Source of the DNA: Onthophagus taurus
Lineage: Eukaryota > Arthropoda > Insecta > Coleoptera > Scarabaeidae
Reading direction: 5' to 3'
Assembly: GCF_036711975.1 (NCBI RefSeq)
Contig: NC_091972.1
Location: forward strand, 14,637,001-14,701,000
DNA: 64,000 bases
Shown: positions 31,751 to 43,220 of the stretch, piece after piece
Numbering within the stretch: position 1 is the stretch's first letter
How the letters are laid out: each line of letters opens with the position of its first letter
Translations under genes and position numbers: made by a program
Notes under the pieces: model-generated
What the model was told of the DNA's origin: nothing
The model's input: the letters and a program-made list of their open reading frames with translations, nothing else
Database searches by the model: none

Positions 31751-34700
31751 CAAAAGGCTTATGAATTTCCCAACTACTTTTTGGAACTGCATGCTTATTG
31801 AGCAAGTTGCCGATTACTCTGTAAAATGCTATGTCTCACTCAATATCTTGTGCAGCTTTTCAAATCTTTAACATTATAGTGTTCTCCATTTAGCTTTGTT
31901 AAGTAAGCGTTGTGAAGCATGATAGAAACTTATCTTCAGTTGTTCTGCGTTATGTTGACTTTATGATAAGATGACAATACTTTCTGCTTCTTGACTTTTA
32001 GTTCACGTATTCCATGCAGTTTATTCCATTTGAAATGCGAACTACAATTTTTTAGCAGTTAGACGTTTCTGCCACGTTTAGTTATCTATGTCAGCGGATA
32101 TACTTGCCAATTGATTAAGCACTACATGAACTTACATACAATAATTATAAAACCGAAAAAGATTTTCCATAAATTTAGAAATATTTTATCTATCGTTGCT
32201 TACCAGAACTATCTCCCAAATAATGTTAGAATACTGTAGTAATCACGTAGTTCTTTGTTACCAACTGGTGCTGCTGCCTGCACTATCTTTACATAAGAAA
32301 TATTTGTGGCAATTTTGGCCATTCTTTTCTCTACTTCAAAGTAAATCTTACTGAACCACCAGTTCCCAACCTTCAGGAATTCATCACAAAACGATACCAG
32401 TTTGAAGATATTTTTATATAACATCATGTAGACTAACTGTATTAGGTATTGGTCGATAACGTGTTTTTGTCAAAACTACAATATTCAAGTATATTGTTAT
32501 TAAATTCTACTAAAGTTGAATAGGAACTCTTTTTTCACAATATTCAATAAATGGTATAATTTATAAAATAAGTTTAAGAAGTATTACTTTTGGAGTTAAC
32601 TATACAGAATGGTTTATAGTGTCACCAAAAGTGTATTCATACGGGTGAAAAGAAACACGTATGAATGTAAAAGGTAAACAAAGTGATACTGGAAAGCTCA
32701 TCCACTTCGTCGTCTCTCCGAGCAGCTACGTCGAGCGGCAAATGTTGAAGGTTTTCCAGGCATTTAGGAGATAGCACTAAAATATTGAGAGTCCCAGTTA
32801 TATATGCAACATCGGTACAGGGTATAAAACTACCCGCTATTGGCCATATCTTAGCATTACTGGCGTCCCGGTCAATCCACCCGGGAAAAACAATTTCACC
32901 GAAGTCGCACCCGTGCTCCTTTTTACCCCCGCGTCGACGACGAGCCACCCCTTGAAATATGTCGCTCGCCCCCTGGCGAGATTTTTCTTTTCCCCGTCGA
33001 TCTGTTCGTTTCTCTTCTCTTCACTCACCTCTACTCGCCACTTGTTCGGGACCATTGTTTGTCTTTTTTTTTGTTGTTGTGTTTGTTTCAACCCCTCTCG
33101 TGCCGGATTAACCTGGTTTACTTCCGTTTGCGCCTGCTAATTAGCAACAACGCTAATGAGATGCCCTTTGTCGATGTTTTACGCTTCGTTTATAAATCGA
33201 ACAATACGAAAGGATTTTGTGCACAGTGATATAATAAAGTAATGGTTCAATTCACACGGTGTTCTGATAAAGTATATCCAACTTTCTTTACAAATGTTTG
33301 TAATTTACAATTTTTCTTTTCTCATTTTGATATTATGTTCTTTTTTCTAATATTGAAATCTGCAAACTGAGAGAGCAATCATAGAGCGCTTTTGCAACGA
33401 GAACCAATCTTTTTTGGTTCGGTGGAAAATCATCGAGAAAACTCTCATTCTCTCTCTCTCTTGTTAACTGAAAACCAACATGAAAAATCACCCGTCCGAA
33501 ACCCAGAAGAGAATCGACGCCGGCCAGAGAGCCTCAATAAGAGACATCGAACTGAAAAAGGCCCTTCGAAAAATACAAATATAGCGAGAGAAAAAACATT
33601 GTAAGGGGGTAGGGGGATGAAAAAAGAAAAGAGTGAACAACACAACTGCAGAACGGAGGCGGCGGGAACAGATAGCCAGTAATTACGGGGTTGCCGTTTC
33701 AAAATACGCCTCCCTACACGGCATCCTAACGAACGTCAAGTCCGCCTTCATTAAGTGCAAAAATGCGACTCGGCGAGGGACGATGTGAGGAGGCAGAGGG
33801 GGTTGAAAGCGACGCCGACAAACTGCCTTCGACGCCGTAATCTCTATTTACACCGTTTTGGGACTTAATTTGTTCGAACGTGACCGCCACGATTTGCCAC
33901 GCAAATATGAAAATGATGAGGGCGGAGATACCGCGAAAATTGAATTTTAATGGGATGACATTCCGTTGAGAGCCCCCTTATTCTCTCTCACTCTATCTTT
34001 CTTTTTCTCGATTATGAGGACTATATTTTTACGTATGGGACAGTTTTAAGTTTCTCCCAAAGAATTTTTGTTATCTTTCCAAAAACGTTTTCTTTTTATT
34101 ATAATTAACATTCGCATTGTTAACACTATAAAAAAATATTACCTGACACTTCACATGCATGCTTGTTACGGTCGTTTTTTACTCTCATAAGTTATTCAAA
34201 CTGCAATTTCACCCACTATGTGATCAACTTCTTTTACTGCACCAATAAACCGATTTATACTCTTACTTCTCGAAAGGCTTCTTTTCTTTATTCTTCTGGA
34301 CTCTCGACAATTGACGTGAATTAATATTTAATTAACGTATTTTACCGAGCGTCTGGCTGATGATAAAATGACGATAGAGCTTGGAGAGGAAATGATAAAA
34401 TTGCTCGGCGTCTTCGTTGCAACGTGGTTGTAAAACTGTGTCTTGATAGTTGAACGCGAGACCCCGTACACGTCGATTTTATGGCACCTTTGGACCCCTT
34501 TATGACGACCAAGAAGACGTAGCATCCAGAAAAGTACAGGTTGTAATTAATTTCCCATGGCGTGCTTGAGTGAATTATTTACGACGCACATATTGCGTCG
34601 AAATAGGAAACATTTCGATGTTGACATAAAAAGTGTCTTTTAAATTAGTTTCATTTTATATCGAACTCCTTTTAACTTTTTGGTATTCAACGTTTTCCTT

Positions 34701-35180
34701 AAACCAGCATCGTTCTCTAAGTGCTGTTCTTGACGTGATGTTATGCACGAGTACTCTCAAAGGAAACAACCCCAGGACTTTCTTCAATTCCCCACTCTTT
34801 TCATACTTTATTACTCGTATTTACATATTTCGACCCAAATCCCCATATTCGTTGATTTTTCTTTCTTTGAAAAGTAACACGCTAAGAAAATTTAATTCTC
34901 TATACTTCTTTAAACTATGGTTTCTGGAAATCTTGTTATGGGGTGGTCCGATGCTGCTGAGATTATTCGAAACCATGCCCCATATTTTATGGAACGCAGT
35001 TGCTAGGGCACATTCACACTGATACGCGTCGGGCGGAAAGTGAACGTTACATCATAACGAGTATCAATAATTTACAATTTCATTACGATATCTAGCGTTG
35101 GAGTTAATAGTGTTTGAATTAATGATTAACTGGAAGTGGCACCTACGCCCCCTCAACGCTATCTCTACCATGGGGCCTAC
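31751..35180. other. Non-coding stretch with CpG-rich blocks
   Basis: 31751-32690 is AT-rich. CpG-richer blocks occupy about 32700-33150, 33440-34000, 34300-34560 and 35020-35180. Includes GGTATAAAAC at 32821 and a CTCTCTCTCTC run near 33450. Frames on both strands lack coding character. The sequence looks like unique host non-coding DNA, perhaps intronic or intergenic near a regulated gene. Confidence 0.35.
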
Positions 35181-37170
35181 ATATCCCATTGTTTATAATA
35201 TCTCATCATTATTTAATGTTTAGGCTACTATATGGTACTAATTGAAAAGAGTAGTAAATATTTTGAAAAATATCGCGCTTTATGGATGATATTTTTTGTC
35301 GAAAAGAAAAAAGTTTCATCTATACATTTCTGATTCATAAAAAGAACTTTTAGTTTAAGTAAATATAAATTAAGCTTTATAATTTATAATATCATCCTTA
35401 ACTAATTGAAGACTAACATAATGCATTAATCAATCAGAGGGTGGAAATACATGTTAACTTAAAAGTTGTGTATAAAACATTATCATATTCATAATTAACG
35501 TGAATTTATCCAAACAAATTATGCTAATCAATCAAAGAATGCTTAATTATCATAAACCTGATTATATCGAAAAACGTTTATAAACTTAGTACATAGAATC
35601 TTTACATAGAATTTCTTGCAAAAATTTGCTACTTCAAGTGAATTCAATGCTAGAATAGTCTATGACACTAGTACACACGAATTTAATCAGAAGTTTACTG
35701 GAAATTTATTGCCAAGTAGATAGTATTTTCTTTAGTCTATCTGAAAATGTTCAAATCTTGTGAGTTATTGAATGAATTCCAATCGAGAATTCCTTCCAAG
35801 AGGTCTAGGAGGGTATCGTCCAATCTAAAAAGATGATCCTGGTGTGTGTTCCAGAAACTGGACGTCCTTTATTTCTTTATGTAGGTACAATAAAGGCGCG
35901 ACGTCCAGTCTGGAACACACACCAGTCGGATTTGAAAGAACCTGAAGATGCTTGACTTTTGGCATGGATAGTAGAAGTATTAGAGAATCCAATACCAAAA
36001 AAAATTTCCAATAAATCAAAATTATTCTTAATGAACTAAAAATGTATGATTCATAATCAGTTACAGCTTATCCAGTATAATTTCTTTGGCAAAAAAGTGA
36101 AATTTCAAAAACTATTGACATAAGTGGTTGACTTTAAAAAATCTAAAGCCGATCAAGAAAAATGCTCTCCGCGAAAACTGTTTATATTGAGTCAAGAAAG
36201 AATATATCCATAATCAGTTCGAACCTAGGATTTACCAATTTTCAAAAATAAAACGAAACTCTTAAAAATCTGAAACTGAACGATTTACGTTCACAAAATC
36301 TATCACTACTCAAAAACTACAACTTACCCAAGGTAATCAGGAAGCATTCCTGTGGTATTGACGTATTCAAAAAATTTTAAATAAAAGTAAAATTTTGTCT
36401 GATAGTAAAAGGTATGTTTGATTCTGAACTCCATCAGCATTCAGAATTCTGAGTCTTAATAATTAACAATAAATAAGTAGCAATGTGAGACAGGGAATAT
36501 GAGACAGCAAATCGTTTCTTAAATCCTACTTTCGTCTGTGATTGAAAAATGGTTTAATGATCAAGAGAGGCTTGCAGCGTTAACCTTTGATGAAATTAAG
36601 ATCTCTGAAGTATGACAAATTACTTGTCTCCAAGGTATTTTCGGAAATTGAAACCAAGCAATATTTATAATAACAATAAACCAAAATCAACTATGATACA
36701 TAGCTATATAAGTAAATAATCACATTTTTGTGTCTAATATTAATACTGTGTAGATCAGTAGAAAAAGAGGTCTTATTGTATAAATAAAGGGTATTCTTAG
36801 TGAGCATAATCTTATGATATAGGCAACATATCAAGCCATTCCGGCCAAGAAAACGAATGAGGTGTGCGCGACGTTTGTTAATTTCGTAAACAAAAAGAAC
36901 ACAAGCAGCTGTCTACACAGAATCTTGAAAGTAGAATAAGCATATTATAGAAATATAGTTGCACTTACGTGCTTTTTGGAGCACACGTCTGAATCTAAGA
37001 GCTTCGAATGCAGTATTAACTTTATTGTTGTAAAATTTAAAGAGACCTTCATTATTTCCGTACCAAAAAGATAAAGACAGTTTTAGTAGAGTTAATGGTA
37101 AGGCAGACTAAATATATGGATTAAAGCGTAAGGGTTTATTTGATCCATGATCGACCAGTTTTTGATAAAT
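35181..37170. other. AT-rich unique sequence
   Basis: Apart from the hairpin at 35839-35925 I see no gene, repeat or control site here. Confidence 0.4.
35839..35925. ncRNA. 87-nt near-perfect hairpin, possible microRNA or siRNA precursor
   Basis: CTGGTGTGTGTTCCAG pairs with CTGGAACACACACCAG, then ACTGGACGTC with GACGTCCAGT. A further inner stem CCTTTATT/AATAAAGG leaves a loop of about 15 bases. Only one unpaired base and a small CGCG bulge occur. Size and shape fit a pre-miRNA, but the pairing is more perfect than usual and a tiny fold-back transposon is equally possible. The sequence alone does not show transcription. Confidence 0.3.
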
Positions 37171-37368
37171 GAAATAATTAATCAATCTGTACTTTTTACT
37201 GGTTTTAAATTTATTAATTACTTAGTCTTACATGTTTCGATAAATATTTATCGTCTCTGAAGATGATATTTATCGTCTCTGAAGATGATAAATATTTATC
37301 GAAACATGTAAGACTAAGTAATTAATAAATTTAAAACCAGTAAAAAGTACAGATTGATTAATTATTTC
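37171..37368. repeat. Perfect inverted repeat with 82-bp arms
   Basis: 37171-37252 and 37287-37368 are exact reverse complements (82/82). The 34-bp centre contains the ATCGTCTCTGAAGATGAT segment that is itself doubled across the arm boundary. No target duplication is obvious. It is either a very young fold-back element, a locus kept identical by gene conversion, or an assembly artefact. Confidence 0.9.
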
Positions 37369-38037
37369 AATTAAATATATGGAGACACACCTCATATAAT
37401 AGGGATACATGAAATGAAAAACCTTGCTGACTTCGTTAAGTAAAGACAAAACAAGTCTTGGGAATCTAAACCACTAAATACAAGTATCCTTAGGCTTTCG
37501 TTCAAATAACAATTAATATACGATGTAACAGGAACAAACCCTAGGAAGATGATATAATAGGAACCGTTTCATAACGGTTGCCTCCCCGTTCACGAGTTGG
37601 AATCGACGGTCGAAATAATTTTCAAACAGACTGACAACTAGCAGCGAAATCTGATCCAACGTGCCAAAAGTCTTACATTTAGAAAAATCAGTATGCCTTC
37701 ATCAATTCCTCTCAAGATATCATCTTACACATCAAGAAAAGCAGTTGTACATCTAAACTTTAAACTTATTTGGTTCAAGCTTAGCAGGCAGAATCAATAA
37801 TGTATGTTCCATGTTTATCATTCTGGTAGTAAATTTTTTTTTGGAAAATTAACATTTACGTTTAATTTAAACACAACATTCTTGCTTAAGATCCAGAAAA
37901 AGACATGTTTTACATTTTGAAAACACCTGAATTCATTTCGATAATATTTAGCATTATATCTGGTAAACAAATAAATCGACATACATAAACTTTACTTATA
38001 AAAAAGGTATGTCTCAGTACACCTAAATTGCAATGAA
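37369..38037. other. Unassigned AT-rich sequence
   Basis: No credible frame or repeat was recognised. Confidence 0.35.
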
Positions 38038-38480
38038 GTTTTTTACGTCAATACCGCAAAATATCTTGGTATGACGCTGTATGTCAAGCTCAAACGGAAA
38101 GCTCACGTCAAGAAAAAACGTGATTGATATCAAATTTAGACAACTATATTGGCTTATTGGCAGAAAATCTACATTATCACAGAAGAAACATGTTGTTAAT
38201 ATACATGCAAGTATTAAAACCGGAAAATACGGAATTCAACTGTGGGGTTGTACCTGCAAAACAAATGCTAATTTTATTCAAAGAAGGAATTACTAGGAAA
38301 TAGCATCGTACTAGGAAGAAGCATCGGTGTCATTAGAAATTGCATCATTCGTATCTAAACATGAGAAGAGAATGCACGATCATTCCAACATCGATGCCAT
38401 CTAGCTTCTGGACAGAGGATAAAGCTGTTCGATTAAGTGTCCTAGTGCCCTAGTAGATTCAAACGCAACCAGTAGTGCGA
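38038..38480 (+). pseudogene. Jockey-type reverse transcriptase C-terminal relic
   Basis: Pieces in shifting frames: NTAKYLGMTLYVKLKRKAHV, FRQLYWLIGRKSTLSQKKHV, KTGKYGIQLWGCTCKTNANF, RNCIIRI, and EENARSFQHRCHLASGQRI. These follow the Jockey order YLGxxLDxxLxWxxHV ... YxQLYWLxGRxSxLSxxNK ... PxWTYGIQLWGxA. Frameshifts abolish function. The satellite array begins 40 bases downstream. Confidence 0.85.
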
Positions 38481-38519
38481 AATTATAACAAAATACAATA
38501 GTAACGGACAATATCAACA

Positions 38520-40165
38520 AAAGCATCAGCTTTTCAATAAAAAGGTCCGTTTTGCAAAATCACTTTTAATTTTTAAGTTTTCTTAGATTTTATTAATAAA
38601 ATTCGAATCGTTGGAAAATTGTTACGAAACTTGCACTAAGCAATAACAAAAGTATCAGCTTTTCAATGAAAGGATCCATTTTGCAAAATCACTTTTAGTT
38701 CTTGAGATATACTATTTTAAACTTTATGAAAATTTCTGGTAATGTTTAAGTTTTCTTGGATTTTATTAATAAATCATGGACAATCGAATCGTTGGAAATT
38801 TTTATGGTATTTGCACTAAGCATTAACCAAAAGAATTAGCTTTTCAATGAAAAGATCCATTTTGCAAAATCACTTTTAGTTCTTGAGATATACTGTCTTA
38901 AACTCAATCGCAATATCTAGTAATTTTTAAGTTTTCTTTGATTTTATTAAAAAAATCATGAAAAATTGAATCGTTAGACAATTCTAATGGAATTTGCACT
39001 AAACGTTAAGAAAAGCACTAGTTTTTCAATGAAAGGGTCCATTTTGTAAAATCACTTTTAGTTCTTGAGATATACTGTTATAAACTTTATCAAAATTTCT
39101 GGTAATGTTTAAGTTTTCTTGGATTTTATTAACAAATCATAGAAACTCGAATCGTTGGAAAATTTTTATGGAATTTGCACTAAGCATTAACAATAGTATT
39201 AGCTTTTCAATGAAAAGGTCCGTTTTTCAAAATCACTTTTAGTTCTTGAGATATACTGTCTTAAACTCAATCGCAATATCTAATAATTTTTAAGTTTTCT
39301 TAGATTTTATTAAAAAAATCATAAAAAATTGAATCGTTAGACAATTGTAATGGAATTTGCACTAAACGTTAAGAAAAGCACTAGTTTTTCAATGAAAGGG
39401 TCCATTTTGCAAAATCACTTTTAGTTCTTGAGATATACTGTCTTAAACTAAATCGCAATATCTAGTAATTTTTAAGTTTTCTTAGATTTTATTAAATAAA
39501 TCACGAAAAATTGAATCGTTAGACAATTGTAATGGAATTTGTACTAAACGTTCAGAAAAGCATCAGCTTTTCAATGAAAGGGCTCGTTTTGCAAAATCAT
39601 TTTTAGTTTTTGAGATATACTGTTTTAAACTTTATCACAATTTCTGGTAATATTTAAGTTTTCTTGGATTTTATTAAAAAATCATGGAAAATCGAATCGT
39701 TGGAAAATTTGTATGGAATTTGCAGTAAGCATTAACAATAGTAGTAGCTTTTCAATAAAAAGGTCCGTTTTTCAAAATCACTTTTACTTCTTGAGATATA
39801 CTGTCTTAAACTCAATCGCAATATCTAATAATTTTTAAGTTTTCTTAGATTTTATTAAAAAAAATCATGAAAAATTGAACCGTTAGACAATTGTAATGGA
39901 ATTTGCACTAAACGTTAAGAAAAGCACCAGCTTTTCAATGAAAGAGTCCATTTTACAAAATCACTTTTAGTTTTTGAGATATACTGTTTTAAACTATCAA
40001 AATTGTTGGTAATGTTTAAGTTTTCTTGGATTCTATTAGAAAAATCATGGAAAATCGAGCCGTTGGAAAATTGTTATGAAATTTGTACTAAGCATCAACA
40101 AAAGTATTAGCTTTTCAATGAAAAGGTCCGTTTTGCAAGATCACTTTTAGTTCTTGAAATATACT
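38520..40165. repeat. Satellite array, about 181-bp monomers of two alternating types
   Basis: The AGCTTTTCAAT landmark recurs at about 38528, 38657, 38838, 39020, 39201, 39382, 39564, 39746, 39929 and 40109 (spacing 180-183, except that the first unit is shortened). One type has AAACTCAATCGCAATATCTA and GAATCGTTAGACAATTGTAA; the other has AAACTTTATCAAAATTTCTG and AATCGTTGGAAAA. They mostly alternate, giving a dimer of about 363 bp. Sequence differs from the array at 23151. Confidence 0.9.
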
Positions 40166-42116
40166 GTGTCAACTCTAATAATATAACAGTCTTTATCTAT
40201 ATTGAGTGTAAAACAGACGGGACCACTAGAAAAAGCTGCAATACATCCTTTTGTTTAATTTTGTGTAGCAAAATGTCAAAAATAAGTAACTAATTAGTAT
40301 ATATTTACTAGGAGTTATGTAATTGTGCTATGCACAATAAGTAAATGATCAAAAACTGAAATAAAAAAAGTAAATATACACGATTATATTCAGTATTAAT
40401 AGAAACCTCTTCTTAAATACCTGTTATTTCTGTGAATTGAAATTGGAAGTTACGCAGCACTCGGGTGACGTCACATCTGGTCATATCCTCCACTCCCCAA
40501 AAAGCAATTTTCCTGTGTTTAGATAACCTGATATTATTCCCCGAGCTTGGGTTGAATGCATCTGCATATAAAAGACCAACCTCATCAAATCCTAAATATT
40601 TAAACTTTACCCTATTGTTTTTATCTTCTCTATATTAATTTATTACGTTAAATTTAAGTGAAGGAATCTTATAAAGACAACATAAACGCTTGACATAAAG
40701 AAAATTTGGGGGGTGAAATGAATGGTGAGCGAACTGTTTAGTGAAAGGAAGATGTAAATCCTTCAACTCCACTTGATTATCGTCTGGTCAAATGAACCGT
40801 TCACCTTCAATTAGCGAGGCGATCGGGGGTTGACGTGATTGGGTTGAAAGGGGGTCGTAAACCGGGGTTACCACCCACTCCTTAAAGCAGAACACTGACG
40901 GCGGCAATAAAAATGTTTACGAGTTGAAAATTAACGCCGGCTTGCCGTAAATTAGTACAGCAGATTTAATTAATGTCGCTGCGCAGCCGAGAAACGGGTT
41001 CCCGTTGTTGAAATTATTATGCTTGAATTTCCGTTATAAGAGAAATTCAATCCGATCGACAAGTTTTACTAACGACAATTTGTTAATGACGAAACGGACG
41101 CGTGTTTCAAGATATTGCATTCAATTAAATTAAATGTGTAAATTAGGTTGTCTATACTTCTTGTTGGGACATTATTTATGTTCCCAACAGTTCATTTCTG
41201 GATCGAAAACTGATATTTTATTTAAAATATTATATTTCGGTAAAGGAAAGAAACTGGGATGTGTTTTTTTATTAGACACAATTCTTGCAAACCAAAAATA
41301 GATCGTTTGGTATTCTAGGTACGCTGTTTCTTAGACGTATGCAATTCCATCAGAGAGCAGCTTAACGGTGCTTCTCAAAAGAAAAGATCTCCCGACGAAT
41401 AGGAAAATGGCGGAAACAACAAACAAGACGATTCTACGGACGAGGAGGAAGGAGCAGGACGAGTCGACGTCGACGGTGGGTAGCAGGAGTGCAGGTGAAA
41501 CGGAGGCGCTGGGCGTGCCACCGGAGCTTTGGCTGTCTCCGCGTTCGTGACCGGCGGTTCCGCCAATGGGACCACGACGTTGTTGTCACGTGGCGGCGTT
41601 TACTATGATCCCGGATCCGAAGACTTGGCCTCGTGTTGGACACGCCGCGGGCCCTGTCTAGGAGGTTTGCCTCCGACCCAGCCAATAGTCGATGCCACGA
41701 ACCGATATCTTACAAATTTTATATAGTTTTCGATTCCGGGCGGAGCCCTCCCCATTACAACAACCCCACCGAGTCCACCCCGTCCTCTCACCTGGGGTTG
41801 ATATTCCCCCTTTTTACGCCTTTCGTGTTTCGGCTTAGGAATAGGAGGAGAAAAACGCAACGGGCCACTTCGGCTTCCGTGTTCTTTCGATACGGGTTTT
41901 AGTACAGGCTTCGGTGAATATTTCACACCACAAGACAATACTCCAACTTGAAAACGCGTTCTGAGATCTTCGAGACATCCTATATAAATTTCTTAAAGGG
42001 GATTGTACTTTTTTTAGTTTTATATCTTGTATTTTTAACATTTTCTGTATTGTATCGACGTAAAGCTAAAGCACAAAAAGGTTATTCATTTTGTTATGTC
42101 CATCAATATCTTAATA
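40166..42116. other. Non-coding stretch with CpG-rich blocks
   Basis: CpG-richer blocks are at about 40440-41110 and 41360-41950. The second contains long overlapping frames on both strands (for example 41938-41603 minus), but none has recognisable domains. I treat them as GC-driven chance frames. Confidence 0.35.
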
Positions 42117-42262
42117 CAGTGCGTTAAATAATTATCGCAACCGACATCATCATTGCAAGTATGCAACCAATATCGCAGTATTGGTATTTTAATACGCTAT
42201 TTGCGTATTTGGTTGCATACTTGCAATGATGACGTCGGGTACGATAATTAATTAACACACTG
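42117..42262. mobile_element. 146-bp palindromic MITE, copy 1
   Basis: Flanked by TA on both sides. Begins CAGTGCGTTAAATAATTATC and ends with the complement of CAGTGTGTTAATTAATTATC. Both arms contain CGACRTCATCATTGCAAGTA and TGCAACC, so nearly the whole element folds into one hairpin. TA duplication fits Tc1/mariner-type cut-and-paste. Confidence 0.88.
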
Positions 42263-42399
42263 TATTTTCATACTAATTAATGGGTATTCATATTATATCA
42301 TCATATAATAAATAGTATCATCATATTTAAATAGGCAACCCAAACTACCTCCAGATTAATGTCCTATTTGATTTCAAATTCTTATGTACAGAAAAACCT

Positions 42400-43220
42400 C
42401 GAAGGCCCGCTCTTGACGTTAGTTCTGAATAACAATTAAAACTAGAACTTCTTCTAGTTAAACGTTCTAGATTTAATTCAATGAAAAATATATAAGAATC
42501 TACAGACTGTTAATTAATTATCGTAGCCGACGTCATCATTGCAAGTATGCAACCAATATCACAGTATTGGTATTGCAATACGCGATTTGCATAATTGGTT
42601 GCATACTTGAAATGATGACGTCGGGTACGATAATTAATTAATTAACACAGTGTAAAGCTGTGTAACAACTAAAACTAGAACTACCACTAGCATTGGAACT
42701 AACACTAGATCTAGAACTAGAAACATTCGGGTTGAGCCGTCTTAAGAGACGCACGGCTAAATCCGAATGTTTCTAGTTATAGGTCTAGTGTTATTTCTAG
42801 TTTTAGTTTAATGAAAAATACAGAACAATCTAAAATTCAATAACAACTAAAACTAGAACTAACACTAGACCTAGAACTAGAAACCCGTATGATTCTAGTT
42901 CTAGATCTAGTCTTAGTTCTAGCTTTCGTTCAAGGAAAAATGTACCAGAATCTAAAGCTGTGTAACAACTAAAACTAAAACTACCACTAGCATTGGAACT
43001 AGCACTAGACCTAGAACTAGAAACATTCGGGTTTAGCCGTCTTAAGAGACGCACGGCTAAACCCGAATGATTCTAGTTCTAGGTCTAGTGTTAGTTCTAC
43101 TTTTAGTTCAATAAAAATATACAATAATTTAACACTGAATAACAAAACTAGACCTAGAACTAGAAAGTTTCGGGTTTAACCATGCATCTTCAGACGAATT
43201 TCGAAATCCGTTGTAACGAA
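42400..43220. repeat. Tandem array of hairpin units (ACTAGAACTAGAAAC...GACGCACGGC)
   Basis: At least four units at about 42661, 42831, 42956 and 43131, plus part of one before the MITE at 42503. A full unit (about 170 bp) has the left arm AACTAAAACTAGAACTACCA with CTAGAACTAGAAACATTCGG, a centre with GCCGTCTTAAGAGACGCACG, and the complementary right arm. The unit at 42831 lacks the centre. The hairpin at 7299-7440 and half-copies near 52995 and 53998 share the CACGGC...ACCCGAA core. Confidence 0.85.
42503..42652. mobile_element. Palindromic MITE, copy 2, inserted in the hairpin array
   Basis: Same family as 42117. The array sister unit near 42951 reads GAATCTAAAGCTGTGTAAC without interruption, whereas here GAATCTA and TAAAGCTGTG are separated by the element. 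This identifies the empty site and proves the TA duplication. Confidence 0.9.

Noticed and set aside
34633..35022. 129-codon plus-strand frame rich in Phe, Leu and Ser
   Set aside because: The composition is what AT-rich pyrimidine tracts produce by chance; the first residues do not form a convincing signal or membrane pattern, and no homology was recognised.
41603..41938. 111-codon minus-strand frame and overlapping plus-strand frames in the 41.4-41.9 kb block
   Set aside because: Frames are open on several strands at once because of high GC, and none shows a domain, signal peptide or splice context.
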